From contig CAYUUP010000084.1 of assembly GCA_964447925.1 (NCBI GenBank), positions 1-6,674 on the forward strand: a DNA stretch of 6,674 bases, given 5' to 3'. Numbering within the stretch: the first letter of the stretch is position 1; each line of letters begins with the position of its first letter. The notes below the pieces were generated by a model that was not told the origin of the DNA, did not search any database, and worked only from the letters and a program-made list of their open reading frames with translations. Positions 1 to 5,647 of the stretch are shown one piece after another. The translations under genes and the position numbers were made by a program. This stretch comes from CAYUUP01 sp964447925. GTDB lineage: Bacteria > Bacillota > Clostridia > Oscillospirales > Oscillospiraceae.

Positions 1-1300
1 CACCGCCTCCCACAACCCAAAGGAGTACAACGGCTATAAGGTATACTGGTCCGACGGCGCCCAGCTCCCCCCCGTCCACGCCTCTGCCGTGGCCGCCAAA
101 ATGGACGAGTTAGATATTTTTGCCGATGTGAAGGTCATGGATTACGATGACGCCGTCAGTCAGGGGCTGATCACCATCCTGGGCAGAGAGACCGATGAGG
201 CCTTTCTGGCCAACGTCATGGCCCAGGTCAACGACCGGGATGCTGTGGCTAAAGTCGCAGACAGCTTTTCTGTAGTCTACACCCCCTTCCACGGCACCGG
301 CCACAAGCTGATCCCCGAAGCCCTGCGCCGCCTGGGGCTGAAGCACATCTACTGTGAGCCGAAACAGATGGAGCTAAGCGGTGACTTCCCCACTGTTGTC
401 TCCCCCAATCCGGAAAATCCGGAGGGGTTCTACCTGGCGGTCGATCTGGCAAAAGAGAAGGGCAGCGATCTGATCATCGGCTCTGACCCTGATGCCGACC
501 GGGTGGGTACCATGGTACGGAACGATGAAGGGGAATTCGTCACCATTACAGGCAATCAGATGGGCGTCCTGCTGCTGGACTACCTCATTGGTGCCATGGG
601 CCGTGCAGGTACCCTGCCGGAAAACCCGGTAGCCCTGAAGTCGTTGGTCAGCACTGAGATGGCCCGGCGAGTGGCGGAGAAAAACGGCGTCGCCTGCTAC
701 GACACCTTCACCGGCTTCAAGTTCCTGGCAGAGAAGAAGGAGCAGCTGGAGAGTTCCGGCAAGGGCAAAGTGATTTTCGCTTTTGAGGAGTCCTATGGCT
801 ATATGGTGGGAGATTTTGTCCGAGACAAGGACGCTGTCACCGCTTCCCTGCTCATCGCCGAAATGGCTGCGTGGTACGCCGGCCAGGGGAAGACGCTGTA
901 CAATGCCCTCCAGGATTGCTTCGCCAAATACGGCTTCTATGCCGAAAAGACCATCAATCTGGTGATGCCCGGCCTGGATGGGATGCGGCGGATGAAGGAG
1001 ATTATGGAGAACCTCCGCAAGACCCCTCTTACCGCCGCCGCAGGCATCGCCGTAGTCCAGCAGAAAGACTATGACGATGGCTCCGTGGTGGACACCGTCA
1101 CCGGGAAGAAGGGGATGATGGAGCTTTCCGGCTCCAATGTCCTGCGGTATGAGTTGGAGGACGGCACCTCCTTCATCATTCGTCCCTCTGGCACCGAGCC
1201 GAAGATCAAAGTCTACATCCTGGCCAGCGGCGAGTCCGCCGAAGGGGTGCAGGAGAAGGTAGCAAGGCTGGCAGAATTTGCCCAGACATTGAAGGGCTGA
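1..1300 (+). CDS. alpha-phosphoglucomutase / phosphohexomutase, 5' partial
   Basis: This enzyme of the alpha-D-phosphohexomutase superfamily interconverts glucose-1-phosphate and glucose-6-phosphate in the cytosol, feeding glycolysis or UDP-glucose and envelope synthesis. The reading frame is open from base 2, so the gene begins upstream of the window; 432 residues are visible of the roughly 570-580 usual for PgcA-like enzymes. The first visible residues are TASHNP, the active-site loop with the phosphorylated serine (codon 8-10). The metal-binding loop DPDADR lies at 485-502, the sugar-binding EESYG at 785-799, and the phosphate-binding RPSGTEPK of the C-terminal domain at 1181-1204, so every visible catalytic element is intact. 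EESYG and the long spacing favour phosphoglucomutase over phosphoglucosamine mutase; substrate choice with phosphomannomutase cannot be settled here. A GTG at 89 could be mistaken for the start, but homology clearly continues upstream. The stop is TGA at 1298-1300, followed by a palindromic terminator. Confidence 0.95.
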   Translation, partial: TASHNPKEYNGYKVYWSDGAQLPPVHASAVAAKMDELDIFADVKVMDYDDAVSQGLITILGRETDEAFLANVMAQVNDRDAVAKVADSFSVVYTPFHGTGHKLIPEALRRLGLKHIYCEPKQMELSGDFPTVVSPNPENPEGFYLAVDLAKEKGSDLIIGSDPDADRVGTMVRNDEGEFVTITGNQMGVLLLDYLIGAMGRAGTLPENPVALKSLVSTEMARRVAEKNGVACYDTFTGFKFLAEKKEQLESSGKGKVIFAFEESYGYMVGDFVRDKDAVTASLLIAEMAAWYAGQGKTLYNALQDCFAKYGFYAEKTINLVMPGLDGMRRMKEIMENLRKTPLTAAAGIAVVQQKDYDDGSVVDTVTGKKGMMELSGSNVLRYELEDGTSFIIRPSGTEPKIKVYILASGESAEGVQEKVARLAEFAQTLKG

Positions 1301-1321
1301 CTTTTAATCTTCACGCAAAGG

Positions 1322-1368
1322 GGGTCTGCCCCACATGATTAATCATGTGGGGCAGACCCTCCATTTTT
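1322..1368 (+). terminator. intrinsic terminator, perfect palindrome plus T-run
   Basis: Arms at 1322-1340 and 1341-1359 are perfect reverse complements of 19 bases with no spacer. In RNA the central bases would open as a loop of about four. The stem is followed by five Ts at 1364-1368 on the plus strand, which suits termination of the phosphoglucomutase gene ending at 1300. On the minus strand, where ktrA stops at 1388, the hairpin is followed by only three Ts. It could still act in both directions for these convergent genes, but the plus-strand role is better supported. Confidence 0.85.
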
Positions 1369-1387
1369 CTTCCATACCACAAATTCC

Positions 1388-2044
1388 CTACCGTTCCAGC
1401 CGCTCAAACTCCCGTCGGTCAGCAATGACAACAAGGCTGCCATCCACCGGAAGGGGCTTGTCCGGGTCCCAATTGAGTACCAATTCCCCGTTTACCCGGA
1501 CTGCGGCTACATTCAGATGTCTCCGGGAACGCAGCTCCAGCTGGCGCAGGCTCCGGCCAGCCCATTCAGTCTGCATAGGAAGCTCCGCCAACCGGATCTG
1601 GTTGGAAAGCTCCACCAAATCCATATACCGCCCCATCAGCAGGGTACCGGCGATCCGGGCAGCGGATTCCTTCTCCGGGATGATGACCCGGTCGGCTCCC
1701 AGCCGCTCGAAGACCTTAGCCTGCATCTCATCGCTGGCCTTGGCCAACACAAAGGGGATGCCTGCCTCCTTGGCCAAAATAATGCCCATCACGCTGGCAG
1801 CCAAATTGCCGGTAGTGGCCACAATGGCCGCATCAAACTGGTTCAACCCCAGTTTATCCATCTCCTTCTGGTCGGTCACGTCCCCCACCACGGCCATAGT
1901 CACCCGGTCGGCCACCTGCTCCACCTTTTCGGCGTCCCTGTCCACGGCCAGCACATTCATCCCGGCAGCGGACAATTCCTCCGCCACCCCACGTCCAAAT
2001 TTGCTGACACCTAAGATCAGATAGGATTTTTCCCGCTGTTTCAT
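1388..2044 (-). CDS. ktrA: KtrA/TrkA-type potassium uptake regulatory subunit (RCK protein)
   Basis: This is the cytosolic gating subunit of a Ktr-type K+ transporter. KtrA proteins form an octameric ring under KtrB dimers; nucleotides bind the N-terminal RCK domain and in many Firmicutes c-di-AMP binds the C-terminal domain. From the ATG at 2044 the protein has 218 residues, a normal length. Residues 8-35 form the Rossmann start, with a glycine-rich loop LGVSKFG and an acidic D35 ending strand 2. VVGD (52-55) and AAIVATTGN (72-80) are further RCK-N signatures. Residues from about 140 to 218 match an RCK-C domain. The middle glycine of the usual GxGxxG loop is serine here. I chose ATG 2044 over an in-frame TTG at 2062 because a GGAGAGGG site (2053-2060) lies 8 bases upstream of the ATG and would fall inside the longer version. 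The gene begins 18 bases after the ktrB stop, so the two are co-transcribed. Confidence 0.93.
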   Translation of the reverse strand: MKQREKSYLILGVSKFGRGVAEELSAAGMNVLAVDRDAEKVEQVADRVTMAVVGDVTDQKEMDKLGLNQFDAAIVATTGNLAASVMGIILAKEAGIPFVLAKASDEMQAKVFERLGADRVIIPEKESAARIAGTLLMGRYMDLVELSNQIRLAELPMQTEWAGRSLRQLELRSRRHLNVAAVRVNGELVLNWDPDKPLPVDGSLVVIADRREFERLER

Positions 2045-2052
2045 GTCTGTGT

Positions 2053-2060
2053 CCCTCTCC
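2053..2060 (-). promoter_or_regulatory. ribosome binding site of ktrA
   Basis: GGAGAGGG on the minus strand sits 8 bases before the ATG at 2044, within the 18-base gap after the ktrB stop codon. It decides the start of ktrA: the longer reading from TTG at 2062 would contain this site as coding sequence and has no site of its own except inside the end of ktrB. Confidence 0.75.
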
Positions 2061-2062
2061 AA

Positions 2063-3427
2063 CTATCCAATGGTGACGTTCTGTTCGGGATAACCCGGCC
2101 CGCCGTCCTTGCGGGCAGTGAAAGCGATGGCCAGAGAAATTGGCCCCACCCGGCCCAAATACATACAGCAGGTGAGAAGCAGCTTGCCGCCAATTCTCAG
2201 CTCTGCACTGACCCCCCGGGTCAGCCCGACTGTACCCAGGGCGCTGGCCGTCTCAAAGAGCAGATCGGAAAGATCCCCCGGCTGGATTAAGCTCAAAAGG
2301 ACAGTCCCGCCCAGCAGTACCGCCAGACTGATAAAAACAATGGCGGAGGCCCGGCGCACCAACCGGGCGGGAACGGTGCGGCGGAAAGCGGTCACCTGCT
2401 CCCTCCCCCGCACCACCGAGATGGCCGACAGGAATACCAATGCAATCGTGGTTATCTTGACGCCTCCGGCGGTGCTGACAGGGGCGCCGCCGATGAACAT
2501 CAGCACCACACAAGCCAACACCGAGGCAGTGCGCAGCCCGGACTGGCTGACCGTGGCAAAGCCCGCAGTGCGGGTGGTCACTGACTGAAATAACGCCGCC
2601 AGCACCCGAGTGCCTGGCTCCAGTCTGCCCAAGGTCTCTGGGTTATCCCACTCAACCAGCAGGAAGATAATCCAGCCTGTGGTCAGAAGGACAACAGTGG
2701 AGCTTAAGGTGAGTTTGGAGTGGAGTTCCAGTCGCTGAAAGAGTTGGCTCCAGCGAATTTCCCCCCGGTGGGCCATTCTCACCACCCGAAGGACATCCCA
2801 CCAGACAATAAAGCCCAACCCGCCCAGAATAATCAACACCATCGTCACCAGATTGAGCCACAGGTCAGCGGCATAGGGAACCAGGCTGGAGGGGCCAAGG
2901 ATATCAATACCCGCATTGCAGAAAGCGGAGACAGCGTGGAACAGGGCAATCCAAATCCCGCGGGGTCCATATTCCGGCATAAAGACCGGCAGACACAACA
3001 GCATCCCGGCCAGTTCCACCACCAGCGTTCCCTGAAATACCTTACCCAGAAATTGGAGCAGGCCGGAGAGGGTGTCCAGATTAAAAGCCGTCTCCAACAG
3101 CAGCCGATCTCGGAGGGTGATCTTCCGACCGATAAGAATCATGACCCCGGTGGTAAAGGAGATAATGCCCAGGCCCCCCAGCTGAACAAGAATCAGAATG
3201 ACAATTTTGCCAAACAGGCTCCAGTAGGAAAAGGTCTCCACTACTGTCAGTCCGGTAACGCATACCGAGGTAGCGGCGGTGAAAAGGGCATCGGGATAGG
3301 CGGCGGCCTGGCCGCTGGCAGTGGCTATGGGCAGGGAGAGCAGCAGGCTGCCCAGAAGGATCGCACCCAGAAAACCCAGCAAAATCAGCTGGGTGGTGGA
3401 CAGTCTGAACCGCTTTTGTTCCGCCAT
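2063..3427 (-). CDS. ktrB: KtrB/TrkH family K+ transporter membrane subunit
   Basis: This is the ion-conducting subunit of a Ktr/Trk K+ uptake system in the cytoplasmic membrane. The 454 residues match KtrB length (about 445-450) and carry the fourfold M1-P-M2 repeat. The four selectivity-filter loops are visible with their key glycines: TSVCVTGL (53-60), SAFCNAGI (167-174), SVTTRTAGF (282-290) and SALGTVGL (395-402). The glycine- and threonine-rich segment GGAPVSTAGGVKITT (313-327) corresponds to the flexible gate in the third repeat. YLGRVGPISLAIAF near the C terminus (423-436) is also typical of the family. The start ATG at 3427 is preceded by GGGAGGAGG with good spacing and, further up, by a near-consensus promoter. 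The neighbour ktrA follows 18 bases downstream, the usual pairing for a Ktr system. Na+ dependence and the true cation preference cannot be read from the sequence. Confidence 0.96.
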   Translation of the reverse strand: MAEQKRFRLSTTQLILLGFLGAILLGSLLLSLPIATASGQAAAYPDALFTAATSVCVTGLTVVETFSYWSLFGKIVILILVQLGGLGIISFTTGVMILIGRKITLRDRLLLETAFNLDTLSGLLQFLGKVFQGTLVVELAGMLLCLPVFMPEYGPRGIWIALFHAVSAFCNAGIDILGPSSLVPYAADLWLNLVTMVLIILGGLGFIVWWDVLRVVRMAHRGEIRWSQLFQRLELHSKLTLSSTVVLLTTGWIIFLLVEWDNPETLGRLEPGTRVLAALFQSVTTRTAGFATVSQSGLRTASVLACVVLMFIGGAPVSTAGGVKITTIALVFLSAISVVRGREQVTAFRRTVPARLVRRASAIVFISLAVLLGGTVLLSLIQPGDLSDLLFETASALGTVGLTRGVSAELRIGGKLLLTCCMYLGRVGPISLAIAFTARKDGGPGYPEQNVTIG

Positions 3428-3474
3428 TGTCCTCCTCCCTTCCCAATCTGTTAATCAAAGTGCCATTAGAAGCT

Positions 3475-3503
3475 ATTGTACCAAATCGCGTATCCGCTGT
3501 CAA
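3475..3503 (-). promoter_or_regulatory. sigma-A-type promoter of ktrBA
   Basis: On the minus strand, TTGACA (3498-3503) is followed after exactly 17 bases by TACAAT (3475-3480), with a TG two bases before the -10 (an extended -10). Only one base differs from the consensus hexamers. Transcription would start near 3468, leaving a leader of roughly 40 bases that ends in the GGGAGGAGG site before the ktrB ATG at 3427. A leader this short leaves no room for a riboswitch. Confidence 0.8.
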
Positions 3504-3728
3504 TCCCCGCAGTGGCGCAAGACAGCATCGCTGCCATCGTCAGAAGCAGCGACAGCTATCGGGTCACGCTCTTTTCATAGAGAAAACTCTCTTGCTTTGA
3601 CTCTTGAGCCGCAGAAAGGCAGTCCATTTTGCAGCTTCGGCTGAGCAAACATCCTGTCTGCGCAGTCAGGTTGAAGCTGTAAGCAATTTTGGCAATTTTC
3701 ACATAGGAGCAAGGGTAAACAAATAACA
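3504..3728. other. non-coding stretch with an interrupted long hairpin
   Basis: This stretch lies between the glyS terminator and the ktrBA promoter, and I find no convincing gene in it. It looks richer in A and T than the genes around it. CGCAGAAAGG at 3610-3619 pairs with CCTGTCTGCG at 3653-3662 with one mismatch in ten. Inside are a TTTG/CAAA stem and a CAGC/GCTG stem (3632-3635 with 3640-3643), capped by TTCG on the plus strand (CGAA on the minus). A second weaker stem pairs TCGCTGC (3528-3534) with GCAGCGA (3546-3552). The element could be an intergenic repeat, a small structured RNA on either strand or decayed sequence. I cannot tell which from one copy, and no sigma-A promoter clearly drives it. 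Confidence 0.4.
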
Positions 3729-3756
3729 CGGTTCCCCGGCACTTGCCGGGGAACCG
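3729..3756 (-). terminator. intrinsic terminator of glyS
   Basis: CGGTTCCCCGGCA (3729-3741) and its exact reverse complement (3744-3756) form a 12-13 bp GC-rich stem with a tiny loop. It lies 15 bases past the glyS stop. On the minus strand it is followed by a loose T-rich tract (TGTTATTTGTTT), as expected for rho-independent termination of glyS. On the plus strand the stem is followed by CACAGC, so it works in one direction only. Confidence 0.85.
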
Positions 3757-3770
3757 CACAGCAAACAAAT

Positions 3771-5198
3771 TCAATCGTCTATCTGTTCCGCCAGCCAGCC
3801 CTCCAGTTCATCAATGGGGATCCGAACCTGCTTCATGGAGTCCCGGAAACGGACGGTGACAGCGTGATCCGCCGGGGTATTCTCATCCCCCACTGTCTGG
3901 AAGTCCACCGTGACACAGAAGGGAGTTCCGATCTCGTCCTGACGGCGATAGCGCTTACCAATAGAGCCAGTCTCGTCGTAGTCCACCATAAAGCGGTGGG
4001 ACAGCTTGGCGTAGATCTCCTGCGCCTTTGGCCCCAGCTTCTTGGAGAGAGGCAGGACTGCTGCCTTATAAGGGGCCAGTGCGGGATGGAGCCGCAGCAC
4101 CACCCGGACATCATCATTGCCCTTCTTATCTTGACCCACAACCTCCTCGTCATAGGCGTCCACCAGGAAGGCCAGCGTAACCCGGTCGGCACCCAGGGAC
4201 GGTTCGATGACATAGGGGATATAGCGGCGGTTCTCCTCCGGATCAAAATAGGACAGATCCTTGCCGGAGGTATCCTGGTGGGCTGTCAGATCAAAGTCCG
4301 TCCGGCTGGCCACACCCCACAGCTCACCCCAACCGAAGGGGAAAAGATACTCAAAATCGGTGGTAGCATTGGAGTAGTGGGACAGCTCCTCCTGCTCATG
4401 ATCCCGGAGCCGGAGGTTCTCCTCCTTGACTCCCAGTTTCAGCAGCCACTTGTGGCAGAAATCCTTCCAGTAGGCGAACCACTCCNNNNNNNNNNCTGGC
4501 TTGCAGAAAAACTCCAGTTCCATTTGCGCAAATTCCCGGGTGCGGAAGGTGAAGTTCCCCGGCGTAATTTCATTCCGGAAGGATTTTCCCACCTGGCAGA
4601 CGCCAAAAGGCACCTTCTTCCGAGTGGTGCGCTGGATGGCAGGGAAATCCACAAAGATGCCCTGGGCAGTCTCCGGCCGGAGGTATACTGTGGAGGCGGT
4701 ATCCTCGGTAACGCCCTGGAAGGTCTTGAACATCAGGTTAAACTTGCGGATATCGGTGAAGTCAGAGGCGCCACAGCCAGGGCATGGGATCTCTTTCTCC
4801 CGGATGTAGGCCATGAGGGCCTCGTTATCCAACGCCTCCACCGCAATATCAGAGATACCGTTTGCCAGATTCCAGTCCTCCGCCAGCTTGTCGGCCCGGT
4901 GGCGCATTTTGCACTTTTTGCAGTCGATGAGGGGGTCGTTAAAGGTGGAGACATGGCCCGATGCCACCCACACCTGGGGGTTCATCAGAATAGCGGCGTC
5001 CAGCCCCACGTTATAGGGGCACTCCTGGACAAAACTCTTCCACCATGCCCGTTTGACATTGTTTTTGAGTTCCACGCCAAGGGGGCCATAGTCCCAGGTG
5101 TTGGCCAGACCGCCGTAGATCTCGCTGCCGGGATATACAAAGCCTCGGCCTTTGCAAAGAGCCTCGATCTGGCTCATGGTCTTCTTCTGATTTTCCAT
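3771..5198 (-). CDS. glyS: glycyl-tRNA synthetase, single-chain class II type
   Basis: This cytosolic enzyme charges tRNA-Gly with glycine using ATP. It is the homodimeric single-chain form, often called GlyQS, not the alpha2-beta2 bacterial form; 475 residues is close to the usual 460-ish. A Cys pair CKKC (93-96) and CPGC (139-142) form a zinc-finger-like insertion. Class II motif 2 is FRNE (207-210) with the loop that follows. SHYSNATTDFEY (273-284) and GWGELWGVASRTDFDL (289-304) are family blocks, and motif 3 is GADRVTL (336-342). The anticodon-binding domain occupies about 365-475, including HPALAPYKAAVLP and IGKRYRRQDEIGTP. Codons 235-238 are unknown because of the 10-N run, yet frame and homology continue cleanly on both sides. 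The ATG at 5198 is preceded by AGGAAG about 10 bases upstream. I see no T-box leader. A small membrane-protein gene lies 89 bases upstream in the same direction and may be co-transcribed. Confidence 0.96.
   Translation of the reverse strand: MENQKKTMSQIEALCKGRGFVYPGSEIYGGLANTWDYGPLGVELKNNVKRAWWKSFVQECPYNVGLDAAILMNPQVWVASGHVSTFNDPLIDCKKCKMRHRADKLAEDWNLANGISDIAVEALDNEALMAYIREKEIPCPGCGASDFTDIRKFNLMFKTFQGVTEDTASTVYLRPETAQGIFVDFPAIQRTTRKKVPFGVCQVGKSFRNEITPGNFTFRTREFAQMELEFFCKPXXXXEWFAYWKDFCHKWLLKLGVKEENLRLRDHEQEELSHYSNATTDFEYLFPFGWGELWGVASRTDFDLTAHQDTSGKDLSYFDPEENRRYIPYVIEPSLGADRVTLAFLVDAYDEEVVGQDKKGNDDVRVVLRLHPALAPYKAAVLPLSKKLGPKAQEIYAKLSHRFMVDYDETGSIGKRYRRQDEIGTPFCVTVDFQTVGDENTPADHAVTVRFRDSMKQVRIPIDELEGWLAEQIDD
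4486..4495. other. assembly gap (10 Ns) inside glyS
   Basis: Ten unknown bases interrupt the glyS coding sequence between FFCKP and EWFAYW. On the minus strand the flanking bases read gNN NNN NNN NNg, four codons. From recalled family alignments, relatives have four residues here, typically Gly-Thr-Asp/Glu-hydrophobic, between the KP/EP and the EW. A first codon starting with G fits glycine. The gap length therefore appears roughly true and the gene is probably intact. Confidence 0.95.
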
Positions 5199-5244
5199 CT
5201 GAATGGTTCTTCCTTTCCTCTCCTGTTATGTTGGCAGGACAATG

Positions 5245-5275
5245 CGGTGTCCGGCGGTCTGGCCGCCGGACACCG
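5245..5275. repeat. 13-bp GC-rich hairpin between small ORF and glyS
   Basis: Arms at 5245-5257 and 5263-5275 are perfect inverted repeats (CGGTGTCCGGCGG and its complement) around a five-base loop. The hairpin sits 12 bases after the stop of the small membrane-protein gene and 46 bases before the glyS start. Neither strand has a T-run after it, so it is not a standard intrinsic terminator. It may be a partial terminator, an mRNA-processing or stability element, or an attenuator ahead of glyS. Confidence 0.7.
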
Positions 5276-5287
5276 GACGTTTATGGC

Positions 5288-5452
5288 TCAGATAATATCC
5301 CAATCATCGTAATCGTCATACTCATCCTCTACCCGATGGCAACGAGGCTGCTTCAGCAACAGCACCACAGCGGCATAGACCGCAGTGGCAGCAGCCAACA
5401 GGGACATCGTCGCAATGAGCAGATTGATAAAGAGCTTTCCGGTGTTCTTCAC
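5288..5452 (-). CDS. small single-pass membrane protein with acidic C-terminal tail
   Basis: I do not recognise this 54-residue protein and give no function. It starts at GTG 5452 with a strong AAAGGAGGG site 8 bases upstream, and ends at TGA 5288. Residues 2-6 (KNTGK) are polar and basic, and about 7-33 form one long hydrophobic helix rich in Leu and Ala. KQPRCHR (34-40) is a basic juxtamembrane patch. The tail VEDEYDDYDDWDII (41-54) is strikingly acidic and aromatic. More positive charge after the helix than before it suggests the tail faces the cytoplasm (positive-inside rule; inference). The acidic tail could bind cations or a basic partner. A promoter with 17-bp spacing (5482-5510) lies just upstream, and glyS follows 89 bases downstream on the same strand. 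The ribosome binding site, promoter and coherent membrane topology together argue that it is real, despite its size. Confidence 0.75.
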   Translation of the reverse strand: MKNTGKLFINLLIATMSLLAAATAVYAAVVLLLKQPRCHRVEDEYDDYDDWDII

Positions 5453-5481
5453 TGGGGATCCCTCCTTTTGAACTTATCGTT

Positions 5482-5510
5482 ATTCTACCACGAACAGGCG
5501 GGACTGGCAA
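5482..5510 (-). promoter_or_regulatory. sigma-A-type promoter of the small membrane protein (and possibly glyS)
   Basis: On the minus strand, TTGCCA (5505-5510) and TAGAAT (5482-5487) are separated by exactly 17 bases, with TG just before the -10 (extended -10). Each hexamer is a close match to consensus. Transcription would begin near 5475, about 23 bases before the GTG at 5452, and the leader contains the AAAGGAGGG site. I see no equally good promoter between this gene and glyS, so glyS may depend on it. Confidence 0.65.
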
Positions 5511-5512
5511 CT

Positions 5513-5525
5513 ACTTTTCAAAAGT
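5513..5525. repeat. 13-bp AT-rich palindrome upstream of the -35
   Basis: ACTTTT-C-AAAAGT is a perfect 6-1-6 inverted repeat placed two bases upstream of the -35 hexamer at 5505-5510. The surrounding 5453-5647 gap between the small membrane-protein gene and the HD gene otherwise holds only the promoter. The palindrome could be an operator or an A/T-rich UP-like element. It lacks the GC stem expected of a terminator for the HD gene, for which I find no clear terminator. Confidence 0.35.
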
Positions 5526-5647
5526 TTTCCAGTTTTTCCTGTTCCGCAGGGCCATACAGGGGGTAATTCTCCCATCGCTATACCGCATGGCAGGAGCGAA
5601 AGAGGGGTTCCATGATGCGCCAAATCCCCAGCTGTACCGGCATAGCT

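Noticed and set aside
89..91. GTG at 89 as the start of the phosphoglucomutase
   Set aside because: The frame is open and clearly homologous upstream to base 2, including the TASHNP catalytic loop, so the true start lies outside the window.
2045..2062. TTG at 2062 as the start of ktrA
   Set aside because: It would place the GGAGAGGG ribosome binding site inside the coding region. ATG at 2044 has that site at ideal spacing and gives a normal KtrA N terminus.
2720..3454. Plus-strand open frame opposite ktrB, rich in Gln, Gly and Asn
   Set aside because: It lies opposite a KtrB gene with all four filter motifs, and its low-complexity composition is what the complement of membrane-protein codons gives.
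3575..3652. 25-codon minus-strand ORF (ATG 3652 to TGA 3575) inside the structured intergenic stretch
   Set aside because: No properly spaced ribosome binding site, no promoter, and it overlaps the hairpin arms. It could be revisited if the element proves repeated and the frame conserved.
3428..3728. Possible c-di-AMP (ydaO-type) or other riboswitch controlling ktrBA
   Set aside because: The near-consensus promoter at 3475-3503 leaves a leader of only about 40 bases, and the structured stretch lies upstream of that promoter, so it would not be in the ktrBA mRNA from it.
3556..3774. 72-codon minus-strand ORF running from the end of glyS through its terminator
   Set aside because: It starts within the glyS stop region, crosses a strong terminator, and has no ribosome binding site or protein-like character.
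5199..5287. Possible T-box leader before glyS
   Set aside because: No T-box core (TGGNACC-type sequence), no specifier-loop architecture, and the 89-base spacer is far too short for a T-box. Only the simple GC hairpin is present.
3864..5312. Long open frame on the plus strand opposite glyS (482 codons)
   Set aside because: It is antisense to a clearly recognisable glycyl-tRNA synthetase. Its product resembles no family, and the openness follows from GC-rich codon structure of the real gene.
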